64,000 bases of DNA from Gemmatimonadota bacterium (lineage in GTDB: Bacteria > Latescibacterota > UBA2968 > UBA8231). The DNA lies in NCBI GenBank assembly GCA_018673255.1, contig JABHDC010000215.1, forward strand, positions 9,788 through 73,787. The letters run 5' to 3'. Below, one piece after another: positions 1-8,953 of this stretch; the stretch's first letter is position 1, and every line of letters starts with the position of its first letter. The notes below the pieces were generated by a model, which saw only the letters and a list, made by a program, of their open reading frames with translations, was not told where the DNA came from and did not search any database. Position numbers and translations under genes: made by a program.

Positions 1-257
1 TTGTAATCACCAACCGGCTGGGAATTCACGCCCGGCCGGCAACAGTATTCGTTCAGGCTGCCTCGAAGCACGATGCGGACATCTTCCTGTCGAAAGGGGA
101 TGTGAGCCGCGTCAATGGTAAGTCGATCATGGGCGTGATGATGCTGGCCGCCGAGCAGGGCGCCGAGGTGCTAGTGGAGGCCGATGGTCCTGATGCTGAG
201 ACAGCTGTTGAACAGCTGTCCGAACTGCTGGCGAACGATTTCGAGGATAAGATCTGA
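1..257 (+). CDS. ptsH: HPr phosphocarrier protein, 3' part (5' end outside window)
   Basis: HPr accepts phosphate from enzyme I on a histidine and passes it to PTS IIA domains or regulators in the cytoplasm. The window opens inside the gene; the first full codon is at base 3. The active-site motif GIHARPA is visible with the phospho-histidine codon at 27-29. The regulatory-serine region KSIMGVMML follows, with the serine codon at 123-125, as in HPr proteins that are HPr kinase targets. The stop at 255-257 lies 5 bases before the enzyme I start, so the two form an operon. About 85 residues are present, nearly the whole usual length. No sugar-specific EII gene lies in the window, so a regulatory role of this PTS is possible. 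Confidence 0.93.
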   Translation, partial: VITNRLGIHARPATVFVQAASKHDADIFLSKGDVSRVNGKSIMGVMMLAAEQGAEVLVEADGPDAETAVEQLSELLANDFEDKI

Positions 258-262
258 GGCCC

Positions 263-2038
263 ATGGGTCCCTCGTACCACAACTACGTCGGAGTTGCCGC
301 GTCGCCCGGTATTGCGATCGGCAAGGCCTTCACGCACGCTGGCGCCCGTCCCGTCGTGTCGCAACGACGCGTATCATCCGCGCGCGTTGAACCGGAGCGA
401 TCCCGCTTTACCAGTGCGCTGGTATCGGTGGCCGAAACCGTGCGTCGCACGCGGGATCGAGTCGAAATCGAACATGGTCAGGACCTGGCCCAGATCTTCG
501 AGGCGCAACTGGCTATGCTGGCCGATGCAGAGGTCCGCGACCGGACACTCCAGATTATCGGCGAACGCCACTGGCCGGCTGAGCGAGCTTTTGCGGAGAC
601 GATGGCGGGATTGTGCGCTGCCTTCGAGCAGATAGACAACGAGTATCTGCGTGCTCGTGTTGGCGATTTGCATGATATCGAACAGCAGGTGCTCACCGAG
701 TTGTCGGGCGGTGCGATGCCAGGTCTACAGACACTGCGCAGCAATACCGTGATCATCGCACGCGATCTGTTGCCGTCCGAAGTTGCCCAGTTGGGTCGAC
801 GCCTGGTCACAGGATTGGTGATCGATGTCGGTGGGGCCACGTCCCACACCAGTATCATCGCCCGATCTCTTGGCTTGCCGACGGTGGTAGGCGCAGAAGG
901 GGCATCGCGCCGCATCGCCTCCGGCAGTCGAGTGATTGTGGATGGTGATGAAGGCGTCGTCCATGCCCTGCCGACGGCCCCAGTGTTACGCTACTTCCGC
1001 AGCGAACGTCGTCGACAACTGCGACGTGAGCGGGATCTGAGTGAGCGACGATCTCTGCCCTCGGTTACCGTCGATGACTTCAAGGTTCAGTTGTGTGCCA
1101 ACGTGGATCTTCCCCAGGAGATCGATCTCGCCCTCGCCAATGGCGCCGAAGGCGTGGGCATGTGTCGCACGGAATTCCTCTACCTGGGCCATGTACTGCC
1201 CGGAGAGCAGCAGCAATACGAGTCCTATCGAGCGATCGTGGAGGCCATGTCGCCGCGTCCAGTCGTGATCCGCACCCTTGATCTGGGCGGTGACAAACTC
1301 AGTCATGCCGTCGACACGTCGGCCGAGGCCAATCCAATGCTGGGCTGGCGCGGGATCCGCATCTGTCTCGACACGCCCTCTCTGTTCAAGACGCAGATCA
1401 AGGCGATCCTGCGAGCCGCTGCCTGTGGCGATGCACGGATCCTGCTGCCCATGGTCAGCAGGATCGACGAGGTCCGCCGGGCGAGGAGCCTGATTTCTGA
1501 GGCGGCCTCCGAACTGGCCGCAGAAGGTATCGATCACAGGGCCGATTGTGATCTGGGTGTCATGATCGAGGTTCCATCAGCGGCGATCATGGCGCGGCAG
1601 TTTGCTGAAGAAGTTGAGTTCTTCAGTCTGGGTACCAATGACCTGGTCCAGTACACCCTCGCTGTCGATCGCGGCACAGCACGGGTGGCCAATCTCTACG
1701 ATCCTCTCCATCCGGCCGTCTTGCGGCTTATTCGCGAGGTCAGCGACAGTGCGCGTGACGCGGGCATTTCGGCGGCCATCTGCGGTGAGATGGCCAGCGA
1801 TCCAGAAGCAGCGGTTGTGCTGCTGGGCCTTGGGGTCATGCAGCTGAGTGTAAGCTCAACGGCGATTCCCGAACTCAAGGAAGTCGTGCGTGCCATTCGA
1901 TTGTCTGACGCACGCGAATTGGCCGAAGAGGCGCTGACCTTGACATCCGGGGCGGAAGTTCGCCATCTGGTGCAGAGCCGAATCGGCCCGGCGTTGCGGC
2001 TTGCGCGCCCTGCCCGGCCTGCCGGCGAGCGTCCATGA
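263..2038 (+). CDS. ptsI: Phosphoenolpyruvate-protein phosphotransferase (PTS enzyme I)
   Basis: Enzyme I transfers phosphate from PEP to HPr. The 591-residue product has the usual length. The N-terminal region (VAASPGIAIGKAF near residues 10-23) is typical. The swivelling phosphohistidine domain carries GGATSHTSIIARS with the active His at residue 195. The C-terminal PEP-binding TIM barrel contains GVGMCRTEFLY, SLGTNDLVQYTLAVDR and the catalytic cysteine in AAICGEMASD at residue 507. ATG 263 follows GAGG at 256-259 and starts 5 bases after ptsH. The stop overlaps the next ATG in an ATGA arrangement, so the nucleotidyltransferase downstream is likely co-translated. Assignment is firm. Confidence 0.97.
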   Translation: MGPSYHNYVGVAASPGIAIGKAFTHAGARPVVSQRRVSSARVEPERSRFTSALVSVAETVRRTRDRVEIEHGQDLAQIFEAQLAMLADAEVRDRTLQIIGERHWPAERAFAETMAGLCAAFEQIDNEYLRARVGDLHDIEQQVLTELSGGAMPGLQTLRSNTVIIARDLLPSEVAQLGRRLVTGLVIDVGGATSHTSIIARSLGLPTVVGAEGASRRIASGSRVIVDGDEGVVHALPTAPVLRYFRSERRRQLRRERDLSERRSLPSVTVDDFKVQLCANVDLPQEIDLALANGAEGVGMCRTEFLYLGHVLPGEQQQYESYRAIVEAMSPRPVVIRTLDLGGDKLSHAVDTSAEANPMLGWRGIRICLDTPSLFKTQIKAILRAAACGDARILLPMVSRIDEVRRARSLISEAASELAAEGIDHRADCDLGVMIEVPSAAIMARQFAEEVEFFSLGTNDLVQYTLAVDRGTARVANLYDPLHPAVLRLIREVSDSARDAGISAAICGEMASDPEAAVVLLGLGVMQLSVSSTAIPELKEVVRAIRLSDARELAEEALTLTSGAEVRHLVQSRIGPALRLARPARPAGERP

Positions 2039-3027
2039 CATCGGCCGACACCTGGGCCGTTGTTCCCGTCGCCGGCTCGGGCGCCCGACTGCGTCCCCAC
2101 ACGCACACGCGGCCCAAACCGCTGTTGCAGGTGGCTGGCAAACCCATCATCGGACACATCCTCGATCAGTTGGCTCCCCTGGGCATTGAGCGAATTGTTC
2201 TCATTGTCGGCTACATGGGCGATCGTATCGTCGATTACGTCAGGGCGCATCATCACTTCCGACAGGTCGAGTTCGTCGAACAGACGGAACTTCTCGGACT
2301 CGGTCATGCGATCTGGCTGGCGCGTGATGTCGTTGACGATGCGCCGATGCTGAATGTGTACGGCGACACGATCTTCCAGGCGGATCTGAGCCAGGTGCTG
2401 CAGGTCGAAGGAGACGGTGCACTCGGCGTCAAACGTGTTGACGATCCGCGTCGCTTTGGTGTTGTGGTTGAAGCGGAGGGTCACGTTCAGCGCCTGGTCG
2501 AGAAGCCATCGGATTTTGTGTCGGATCTGGCCATCGTCGGCGTCAACTATATCCGGCACTCGAAGATGTTATTCGAGTGCCTCGGCCGCCTCATCCGCGA
2601 TGGGGAGCGCACCCGTGGCGAATTCCAGCTGACCGATGCTTTTCAGCGAATGGTCGACGCAGGTGCACAACTGAGTACATTTCCAGTAGCTCACTGGTTT
2701 GACTGCGGCACGCAACAGGCGTTGCTGGCCACGAATCAGGCCCTGCTGGATGGACAGATATCGGCACAGGCCAGAGAAGGCGTTGTTCTTCGTCCGCCGG
2801 TGCATATCGACCCAACAGCTGACGTTCGCGACGCGATCATCGGACCGCATGTATCGGTTGGTGCCGGCGCACGTGTGCACAGGGCTGTCGTGAGCAACAG
2901 CATTATCGGTGACGAAGCGGTTGTCGAGGGAATCGTGTTGGAGGATTCCCTGGTCGGCTACCAGGCCATCGTCACCGGTCGTCCTCATCATCTCAATGTG
3001 GGAGATCTTTCACAGATCACCAGCTAA
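2035..3027 (+). CDS. Sugar-phosphate nucleotidyltransferase (glucose-1-phosphate NTP transferase type)
   Basis: The 330-residue protein has the nucleotidyltransferase signature near its N-terminus ([20 protein letters not shown], with GKPII after it) that binds NTP and sugar-1-phosphate. A catalytic-core aspartate follows in NVYGDTIF. The C-terminal third ([20 protein letters not shown] onward) shows the hexapeptide-like pattern of a left-handed beta helix, as in two-domain glucose-1-phosphate thymidylyl- or uridylyltransferases. It should make an NDP-sugar for envelope glycans; the base and sugar used cannot be read from the sequence. ATG 2035 overlaps the ptsI stop by 4 bases. metK follows after 32 bases with its own strong ribosome site. 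Confidence 0.85.
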   Translation: MTSADTWAVVPVAGSGARLRPHTHTRPKPLLQVAGKPIIGHILDQLAPLGIERIVLIVGYMGDRIVDYVRAHHHFRQVEFVEQTELLGLGHAIWLARDVVDDAPMLNVYGDTIFQADLSQVLQVEGDGALGVKRVDDPRRFGVVVEAEGHVQRLVEKPSDFVSDLAIVGVNYIRHSKMLFECLGRLIRDGERTRGEFQLTDAFQRMVDAGAQLSTFPVAHWFDCGTQQALLATNQALLDGQISAQAREGVVLRPPVHIDPTADVRDAIIGPHVSVGAGARVHRAVVSNSIIGDEAVVEGIVLEDSLVGYQAIVTGRPHHLNVGDLSQITS

Positions 3028-3059
3028 GCATTCAATCCCCAAAGGGAGGTCTTTTTTTC

Positions 3060-4220
3060 GTGAGTTCCTATCTCTTTACATCTGAATCCGTCTCTGAAGG
3101 ACATCCGGACAAGGTCGCGGACCAAATCTCAGATGCGATTCTCGATGCCATGCTCGCAGGCGACAAGGATTCGCGTGTCGCTTGTGAAACCCTGGTTACG
3201 ACGGGCCAGGTTGTTGTAGCAGGTGAAGTCACGTCGAAGACGCTTGTCGATATCCAGGCTACCGTTCGTGATGTCGTCCAAGACATCGGCTATGACGATC
3301 CCGACATGGGCTTCGACTACCGATCCTGTGGTGTATCGGTCATGCTGGACCAACAATCGCCGGATATTTCCCAGGGCGTGACTGAGTCTGCGGGGCTTCA
3401 CACCGAGATGGGTGCCGGTGATCAGGGCATGATGTTCGGCTACGCCTGCCGCGAGACGCCACAGCTGATGCCTCTGCCGATCAGCCTGGCGCACAAGCTG
3501 CTGCAGCACATGGCGAAGCTGCGCAAGCAGGGCACGATTCCCTATCTGCGCCCCGATGCCAAGTCACAGGTGACTGTCGAGTATGTGGATGGCAAGCCCA
3601 AGAGAGTGACGGCTGTCGTCATCTCCACGCAGCACGACGAGAAGGTGACGCACAAGCAGATTCAGCGAGACATGATCAAGCAGGTGGTCCAGAAAGTGAT
3701 CCCCGCCCGATTGCTCGACAGTGATACCGTCTATCACATCAACCCCACGGGCCGATTCGTCATCGGTGGCCCCCACGGGGACTGCGGTCTCACCGGTCGC
3801 AAGATCATCGTCGACACCTACGGTGGAATGTGTCCCCATGGCGGCGGGGCCTTTTCCGGCAAGGATCCGTCGAAAGTCGACCGCAGCGCCCACTATATGG
3901 CGCGCTACGTCGCCAAGAATGTCGTTGCCGCCAAGCTGGCCGATCGTTGCGAAGTGCAGTTGGCCTACGCCATCGGTGTGTCAGAACCTGTGTCCATTCT
4001 CGTCGACACCTTTGGCACGGGCCGGTTGCAGGATGAGGAGCTGGCCGTGATTCTGCCGGAAGTCTTCGACCTGACACCTAAGGGAATCATCACCAAGCTC
4101 AGACTGAAGCGACCGATCTATCGCAAGACCACCAACTACGGCCACTTTGGTCGCAGTGACGCGGATTTCACGTGGGAGAAGACGGATCGAGTTCGTGCTT
4201 TGCTCAAGGCCGCCGGGTAA
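3060..4220 (+). CDS. metK: S-adenosylmethionine synthase
   Basis: MetK makes S-adenosylmethionine from methionine and ATP. The 386-residue product begins at a GTG codon at 3060, placed by a strong ribosome site, AAGGGAGGT at 3042-3050. Family signatures are present: [17 protein letters not shown] at the N-terminus, [12 protein letters not shown] from residue 118, and the glycine-rich GGGAFSGKD loop at 261-269. The C-terminus ([14 protein letters not shown]) is typical. Only 32 bases separate it from the preceding gene, too little for a SAM riboswitch and with none visible, so regulation probably comes from an upstream promoter. Assignment is firm. Confidence 0.98.
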   Translation: MSSYLFTSESVSEGHPDKVADQISDAILDAMLAGDKDSRVACETLVTTGQVVVAGEVTSKTLVDIQATVRDVVQDIGYDDPDMGFDYRSCGVSVMLDQQSPDISQGVTESAGLHTEMGAGDQGMMFGYACRETPQLMPLPISLAHKLLQHMAKLRKQGTIPYLRPDAKSQVTVEYVDGKPKRVTAVVISTQHDEKVTHKQIQRDMIKQVVQKVIPARLLDSDTVYHINPTGRFVIGGPHGDCGLTGRKIIVDTYGGMCPHGGGAFSGKDPSKVDRSAHYMARYVAKNVVAAKLADRCEVQLAYAIGVSEPVSILVDTFGTGRLQDEELAVILPEVFDLTPKGIITKLRLKRPIYRKTTNYGHFGRSDADFTWEKTDRVRALLKAAG

Positions 4221-4252
4221 TTGCCTTCATGACAGGTGATGTCTCCCACAGA

Positions 4253-4282
4253 TTGAGTGGCGCGATGTGAGTATCCTATATT
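4253..4282 (+). promoter_or_regulatory. Candidate sigma70-type promoter for the lipoprotein/OMP pair
   Basis: TTGAGT at 4253-4258 and TATATT at 4277-4282 are separated by 18 bases, matching the -35 and -10 consensus at 4/6 and 5/6 positions. It lies just after the metK stop and about 75 bases before the ATG at 4360. Its position also argues against a longer GTG start at 4267, which would fall inside the promoter. Confidence 0.4.
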
Positions 4283-4359
4283 GCACAGCTGTGTCTCAAC
4301 GTGGCCAATGGGGTCCCGAAGACACCGCGTACAGACTGACAGCAAAAAGGAGAGGGCAG

Positions 4360-6411
4360 ATGAGGCCTGTGACCCCCACCAGGGTTTCCGGGCGATTCGG
4401 CACGATCGTTGCGACGCTGGCTGCCAGCCTCTGGCTTGGTGCTTGCGCCGTCCAGAGTCCGGAAGTTCCGCGACTCGAGTTCACTGTCAGCGTCTCTGTC
4501 GCCAACGACACGACGACAATCGCTGAAGTGGCCTCCGATCGATCCGAGTTTCTCGAGATCAGTGATGATGCCCTGGGCATCAATTTCAGTACCGAATTTG
4601 GCGTCGACTCCCGCCAGGAAGTAGGGGATCGGCTGTCGGTGACACCGCAAGCCAACAGCTTCGCGACGCAGTTGGGCACGATCTCTCTGCCTGGCGCCGA
4701 CGTTCCCGCGATTCCACCCATCACACTCAGTCAGCTGCTTGGCCAGACGATCGAGAGTGGCACAACGTTGCCGATCCTGCCGGCGCAGACGATCGACACC
4801 GGCATCGACGTGCCACTGGAAAGTGTGACGTCGTTGGTGATCGAGTCGGGTGGCATTATCCTGGACGTGACCAACACGTTCCCCGTCGATCTCGAGAATG
4901 TCGTGTTCTCCCTCGTGGATGTGGGCAATGGGAACCGCCTGATCGATAGCATCAACATGGGAACCATTGCCGCCAATGGTGGCTCCTCGTCCGACAGCTT
5001 CGACCTGGCAGGCGAGACGATCTCCGGCGATCTGGAATTGGGGATCTCCGCTGGCACCGCTCAGGGCACGAATGTGACCATTCAGGGCAATCCTGGAATC
5101 GAGTTCGGTCTCGAGGTCCTGCCTCTGGAGGTGACTGAAGCAACAGCACGCATTTCCCAGCAGGAATTCTCAGCAGATCAGACACTGGATTTCCCCGATG
5201 ACCGCATTCAGGTCACCGAGGCTCTCATCAGTGAAGGGGGTCTGACATTTCGCGTGACGAATGAAATTCCCGTGATCATGGAGCTCGAATTCACGCTCAG
5301 TGATCTGCAGGATGCATCCGGTACGTCGCAGACATTCCTGATCGATTCACTCGGTTCGGAGCCGCGCGAGGTGACCTTCGATCTGAGGAACAACCGCTTC
5401 GCCCCGGCCGATCCGCTGGCTCTGCAACTTTCCTATGCTGCCCGCACCATCGATTCTGGCGGTGAGGTGACGATTCGGTCGGACGGCGAGATCATCGTCG
5501 AAGCGATCACCGAGCAGTTGACATTTAGTCGTGTGGCCGGGATCCTGGACAATCTCGAGATCGAGATTCCCGAGCAGACGCAGACGATCGATTTCCCCCA
5601 GGGTCTTGATAACGTCGCTCTGGCGGAGACGGAATTGGCCGTCTACGTCACCTCGGCCGTCGGCTTCAATAGCGGTATCACCCTCGACATCCGGGGTACC
5701 AATAGCGCTGGCCAGTCTGCATCTCTGCTGGTGGACGAGGTCTTCCCTGCGGGAAGTCCTGAATCGCCGCAGACGATCATCATCCGGCCAGAGGCGGCGG
5801 AATTGACGGACTTCCTCAATCTGTTGCCGACGAGCGTGACGGTCACCCCATCGGTTTTTGTCGGGGACGGCATCAGCGAAGAAGTGATCGAGCCGAGTCA
5901 CTGGGTGCAGGTCGACAGCGTGCAGTTCCGGGCGCCGGCCGCCTTCCAGGTTCGTGAGGCGACCCAGATTCAGCCCGATCCGGTCCGCCGCACATTCACC
6001 GACGATGAAGCGCGAGACCGCATCAGCTCCAACGTTCGAAGTGCCGGTGTTCGCACCACGATCGAGAATCACGTCCCCCTCGCCGTGGGTGTGCGCCTGT
6101 TCGTTGGCGCGACCGAAGCGACGGTCTATACCAATCCGACGCTCGTGATCCCGCCTCTGGATGAGCCTGCCTTCGCCGTATCGGCAGCGCCTTTCGATGG
6201 CAGTCGGGTCTCTGCCAGTGCCTTCAATACGCAGAACGTGACGCTCACGAAGGACGATATCCTCAAATTGCTTGAGCCGGTCTACTACACGGGGATTCAG
6301 ATCGCGATTGATGGCACAGATGGTGATGTCGCCCTGGCTGGCAGCGACTACGTCGTGGTCCAGGCGGGCAGTCAGATCATTCTTGAACTCAACAAAGACC
6401 TCGTCGATTAA
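4360..6411 (+). CDS. Large outer-envelope lipoprotein with repeated beta-sandwich-like modules
   Basis: The 683-residue product has a lipoprotein signal peptide: basic N-terminus, hydrophobic stretch and lipobox LGAC with the lipidated Cys at residue 29. ATG 4360 is chosen because AAAGGAGAGGG (4346-4356) lies just upstream; an in-frame GTG at 4267 would lack a ribosome site. The mature part is rich in Thr, Ser, Val and acidic residues and contains several similar segments of the type VTNTFPVDLENVVFSLVD and VTNEIPVIMELEFTLSD, which look like repeated beta-sandwich (LEA14-like) modules. It has no catalytic motif I recognise. The next gene, an outer-membrane protein, starts 15 bases later, so the two probably form one surface complex. 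Function is unknown. Confidence 0.8.
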   Translation: MRPVTPTRVSGRFGTIVATLAASLWLGACAVQSPEVPRLEFTVSVSVANDTTTIAEVASDRSEFLEISDDALGINFSTEFGVDSRQEVGDRLSVTPQANSFATQLGTISLPGADVPAIPPITLSQLLGQTIESGTTLPILPAQTIDTGIDVPLESVTSLVIESGGIILDVTNTFPVDLENVVFSLVDVGNGNRLIDSINMGTIAANGGSSSDSFDLAGETISGDLELGISAGTAQGTNVTIQGNPGIEFGLEVLPLEVTEATARISQQEFSADQTLDFPDDRIQVTEALISEGGLTFRVTNEIPVIMELEFTLSDLQDASGTSQTFLIDSLGSEPREVTFDLRNNRFAPADPLALQLSYAARTIDSGGEVTIRSDGEIIVEAITEQLTFSRVAGILDNLEIEIPEQTQTIDFPQGLDNVALAETELAVYVTSAVGFNSGITLDIRGTNSAGQSASLLVDEVFPAGSPESPQTIIIRPEAAELTDFLNLLPTSVTVTPSVFVGDGISEEVIEPSHWVQVDSVQFRAPAAFQVREATQIQPDPVRRTFTDDEARDRISSNVRSAGVRTTIENHVPLAVGVRLFVGATEATVYTNPTLVIPPLDEPAFAVSAAPFDGSRVSASAFNTQNVTLTKDDILKLLEPVYYTGIQIAIDGTDGDVALAGSDYVVVQAGSQIILELNKDLVD

Positions 6412-6426
6412 CCCAGGAGCAGACTG

Positions 6427-7842
6427 ATGAAATTCCGCACGTATATAGGTATTGCGGCAGTCCTGACTCTTGGACTGCAGACTGTCACCCACGCTGTTGG
6501 TGATGGCTCGCCTCGCGCCATGGGGCTGGCCGGATCCTACACGGCGTTGGCCCGTGGCCCGGAAGCCGTGCAGTGGAATCCCGCCAATCTCGGACTGCGG
6601 TCGAGCCCGACCTTCAAGTGGGAACTGCTCAACTTCGGCCTCAACTATTCCATGGAGAACAATGCGTTCTCCGTGCAGACCTACAACGACAACTTCACCG
6701 ATGACCAGCACTTCATCGGTGAATCAGAGAAGAGTGATCTGCTCAGTGATGTGCCCAGTGACGGGTTGCGCTTCAATGTTGATCTGGAGCCATTCTTCGC
6801 CGCCGGGCTGCCTCTGAACGGGGGCGTCGCTTTCCCGCTGCCCAAAGAGATTCATTCTGCCATCACCACGACAGTTACCATGGGGATGGAAGGTGAATTG
6901 CCGAAAGACATGTTCGAGTTGATGGTTTTCGGCAACCAATTCGAGGCGGACCGCCTCGCTGACGGGCTCAATGGCAACTACGACATCTCCGAGTGGGATG
7001 GATCCGCGTGGGGGCTGGTCGGGCTCAACTGGGCCTTTGCCAAGCCGATCCACGTTCGTCGGCATGAGAGCATCTCGCCCTATCTGCGCGAACTGTCGGT
7101 GGGTGCCACGTTGAAGTTTATGGGTGGTGCCTACGGTGAGATCCTGCGCTCCGGTGGCGCCGGCTTCGTGTCGCGCGTGGAGGGCACGGATCTCGAGTCC
7201 TACGTGATTGCGCAGCACGGCACCGGTTTCGGCTTCGGTATCGATCTGGGTGTTGCCGGCGTCCTGAAAGACGGCAAGACCACCGTCAGTATCGGCTTGC
7301 TCGATTTCATCGACAGCTACAGTTGGAGTGGCGATGTTGCCCAGGATTCGATCTTTGCCAGTGCCACCGACCTGCGGGTGACCAGCCTGCTGGACGTGGA
7401 TAAGGCTGAAGATATCCTGGACAATGGCGATGTTGATGGCGATGGCGACACGGATTTCCACCAGGAGATCGGCACTGAAAGCTTCAGTCGGTCATTGCCG
7501 GCCCGCCTGCGGATTGGCGTCAGCCACCGGCCCATGGAGCGCCTGACGGTGGCTGGTAACTACGATCAGGCCTTCAGTACCGGCTTTGGTCTCGAGACGA
7601 CACCCCGGCTATCTTTTGGCGCCGAGTATCGTCTGGTGAACTGGCTGCCGGCCCGGATCGGACTCTCGGTGGGTGGGCGATCTGCATCCTCATCCATCGG
7701 TTTCGCCTTTGGTCCATTCAGCGTGTTCCACATGCAGTTGCAGTTGCTGGATACAGCATTGGTCACCCGCGGCGGTGTCCTGCCCGGTTCGGCCAAGGGC
7801 AGTCAGATTTCGGTGATGCTCTTCCGCTTTAATCTGATCTGA
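6427..7842 (+). CDS. Outer-membrane protein, DUF5723/PorV-FadL-like
   Basis: The 471-residue protein starts with a Sec signal peptide ending near THAVGDG. The mature start has the motif SPRAMGLAGSYTALARGPEA followed by VQWNPANLG. This motif marks the DUF5723/PorV/FadL-like family of outer-membrane barrels common in FCB bacteria. The rest shows alternating hydrophobic beta-strand patterns and the protein ends in a strand with a penultimate hydrophobic residue (LFRFNLI). A DNGDVDGDGDTDF segment looks like a calcium-binding loop of the dockerin/thrombospondin type. Ribosome site CAGGAG precedes the ATG. It is co-transcribed with the lipoprotein upstream and followed by a strong terminator. Substrate unknown. 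Confidence 0.75.
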   Translation: MKFRTYIGIAAVLTLGLQTVTHAVGDGSPRAMGLAGSYTALARGPEAVQWNPANLGLRSSPTFKWELLNFGLNYSMENNAFSVQTYNDNFTDDQHFIGESEKSDLLSDVPSDGLRFNVDLEPFFAAGLPLNGGVAFPLPKEIHSAITTTVTMGMEGELPKDMFELMVFGNQFEADRLADGLNGNYDISEWDGSAWGLVGLNWAFAKPIHVRRHESISPYLRELSVGATLKFMGGAYGEILRSGGAGFVSRVEGTDLESYVIAQHGTGFGFGIDLGVAGVLKDGKTTVSIGLLDFIDSYSWSGDVAQDSIFASATDLRVTSLLDVDKAEDILDNGDVDGDGDTDFHQEIGTESFSRSLPARLRIGVSHRPMERLTVAGNYDQAFSTGFGLETTPRLSFGAEYRLVNWLPARIGLSVGGRSASSSIGFAFGPFSVFHMQLQLLDTALVTRGGVLPGSAKGSQISVMLFRFNLI

Positions 7843-7877
7843 TCTCTCGCAAGATCAGACCCATTGCTATCTGGGGG

Positions 7878-7919
7878 GGGACGGCCGAAATGGCCGTCCC
7901 TTCCTTTTTTTTGTTTTTT
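7878..7919 (+). terminator. Rho-independent terminator
   Basis: A perfect 9-bp stem, GGGACGGCC (7878-7886) and GGCCGTCCC (7892-7900) with loop GAAAT, is followed by an almost uninterrupted T-run to 7919. It ends the lipoprotein/outer-membrane-protein operon. Confidence 0.92.
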
Positions 7920-7941
7920 CACGATTCCTAACAGATTTCCC

Positions 7942-7968
7942 TCATGAATCTCCAGATGGGGCCGATAT
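7942..7968 (+). promoter_or_regulatory. Possible sigma28-like promoter upstream of the DUF5610-like gene
   Basis: GCCGATAT at 7961-7968 matches the -10 element of flagellar sigma28/sigmaD promoters exactly. The expected TAAA 15 bases upstream is not matched (TCAT at 7942-7945), so this is only a candidate. It is mentioned because the gene behind it encodes a DUF5610-like protein and the genome carries a flagellin. Confidence 0.2.
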
Positions 7969-8024
7969 ATAGGAATGGCGGAATACCATTCTCCCAGTAT
8001 CCCCTGCGCCCCAAGGAGGGAATC

Positions 8025-8630
8025 ATGCAAGTCGGGACGACTCAGAGCCAACATTCGCTGATTGCTTCAATCAGCGTCAGGACTCAGATCGATGCCCAGG
8101 CGGTCGTCAGCAGCGGCCCGGAAGGCAGTGAATCAGCGGTTCTGCTCAGCGTAGGCAGTGAGATCAATATCGAATACGCGAGCAAAGTTCTAGATGACAA
8201 CCTGGCAGCCAGTTTTGATGCCGCCTTCGTCAAGGCCGGCCTCGATCTCAACACAGAGAGCATCCTGTCCAGTGGCCTCGATTTCTCCCCGCAGGCAACG
8301 GCAAACAGGATCCTTGAGTTCTCCACATCATTTTTCGGCGGATTCACGGCCAATCATGCTGCAGACGAGGACGGGGGTCCCGGGTTGGGGGGCTTCAAGG
8401 GCCTCATCAGGGGTGCTGTGGAGGAGGGTTTCTCCCAGGCCAAGGGTATCCTCAGCGGCATCGGTGACATATCCGGTGACGTGTCTGACGACATCGATAC
8501 AACCTTCGGTCTCGTGATGGAGGGTATCGACGCCTTCGGTGAAGAAGAGGAAGAGGAAAGCCCCCTCGACGCCCCGGTGCCACCGCCTGAAGTCATCGAC
8601 GCAGACGAGAGCGGCCTCCTGGCGATCTGA
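8025..8630 (+). CDS. DUF5610-like protein
   Basis: The 201-residue product has no signal peptide or membrane segment. Residues 50-175 resemble the DUF5610 domain: a helix-rich region with TANRILEFSTSFFGGF, then a GLIRGAVEEGFSQAKGIL segment and IDTTFGLVMEGIDAF. The tail is acidic (six Glu in a row near residue 175) and proline-rich. ATG 8025 is preferred over a start at 7944 because CAAGGAGGG lies at 8012-8020. The gene stands alone between two hairpins. From memory, DUF5610 proteins often occur with flagellar or motility genes, but the molecular role is unknown. The family match is by pattern, not by search. Confidence 0.65.
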   Translation: MQVGTTQSQHSLIASISVRTQIDAQAVVSSGPEGSESAVLLSVGSEINIEYASKVLDDNLAASFDAAFVKAGLDLNTESILSSGLDFSPQATANRILEFSTSFFGGFTANHAADEDGGPGLGGFKGLIRGAVEEGFSQAKGILSGIGDISGDVSDDIDTTFGLVMEGIDAFGEEEEEESPLDAPVPPPEVIDADESGLLAI

Positions 8631-8953
8631 CGCGCTTCAGTCTCGAAGCCCCAGGATCTGCAGCTATACGACGCCCCGGTCGGCCTTTGAGCCGATCGGG
8701 GCATCTGTGTTCTCAGCATCGGTGTTCTGAACAGCGGTGTTCCTGACAACACGGCCGTGGTAGAAACGACGAGTGTCTGCCATATTGGCACACTGACGAA
8801 ACCAGAAGTCTCATCTGGGTGTGATCATCATAACACCATGTATTATCAGCGATTTGCACGCCTTCCGTCGCTGGTCTGGTGCGCGAGGTACGCGATTTGC
8901 CGATGTAGCAGCAATCGTCGATTCTCGAAGGACACAAGGTGGATGACAATCGT
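8631..8953. other. Non-coding stretch upstream of clpB
   Basis: This 323-base gap holds the hairpin at 8673-8702 and an imperfect inverted repeat at 8772-8794 (AGTGT-CT-GCCA / TGGCACACT, 3-base centre). It also has a short direct repeat of CGGTGTTC around 8719-8745. I see no CIRCE element, no tRNA and no convincing -35/-10 pair; TATTAT at 8841-8846 is the best -10 but lacks a -35. Confidence 0.4.
8673..8702 (+). terminator. Hairpin terminator after the DUF5610-like gene
   Basis: Twelve-base arms GCCCCGGTCGGC (8673-8684) and GCCGATCGGGGC (8691-8702), with one G-U pair, enclose a 6-base loop. The following bases are T-rich but not a clean T-run, so termination strength is uncertain. Confidence 0.55.

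Noticed and set aside
1696..2559. Long antisense open frames opposite ptsI, clpB, ileS, secDF and other genes
   Set aside because: They are by-products of GC-rich codon use, lack ribosome sites and family motifs, and lie fully opposite well-supported genes.
3028..3059. SAM riboswitch before metK
   Set aside because: Only 32 bases are available and they hold just the ribosome site; no riboswitch helices are possible.
4267..4359. GTG-started extension of the large lipoprotein
   Set aside because: It begins inside a good promoter candidate, has no ribosome site and would bury the lipoprotein signal peptide; ATG 4360 has a strong ribosome site.
8631..8953. tRNA or small RNA in the gap before clpB
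   Set aside because: No cloverleaf or conserved T-loop sequence could be found, and the hairpin at 8673-8702 is explained as a terminator.
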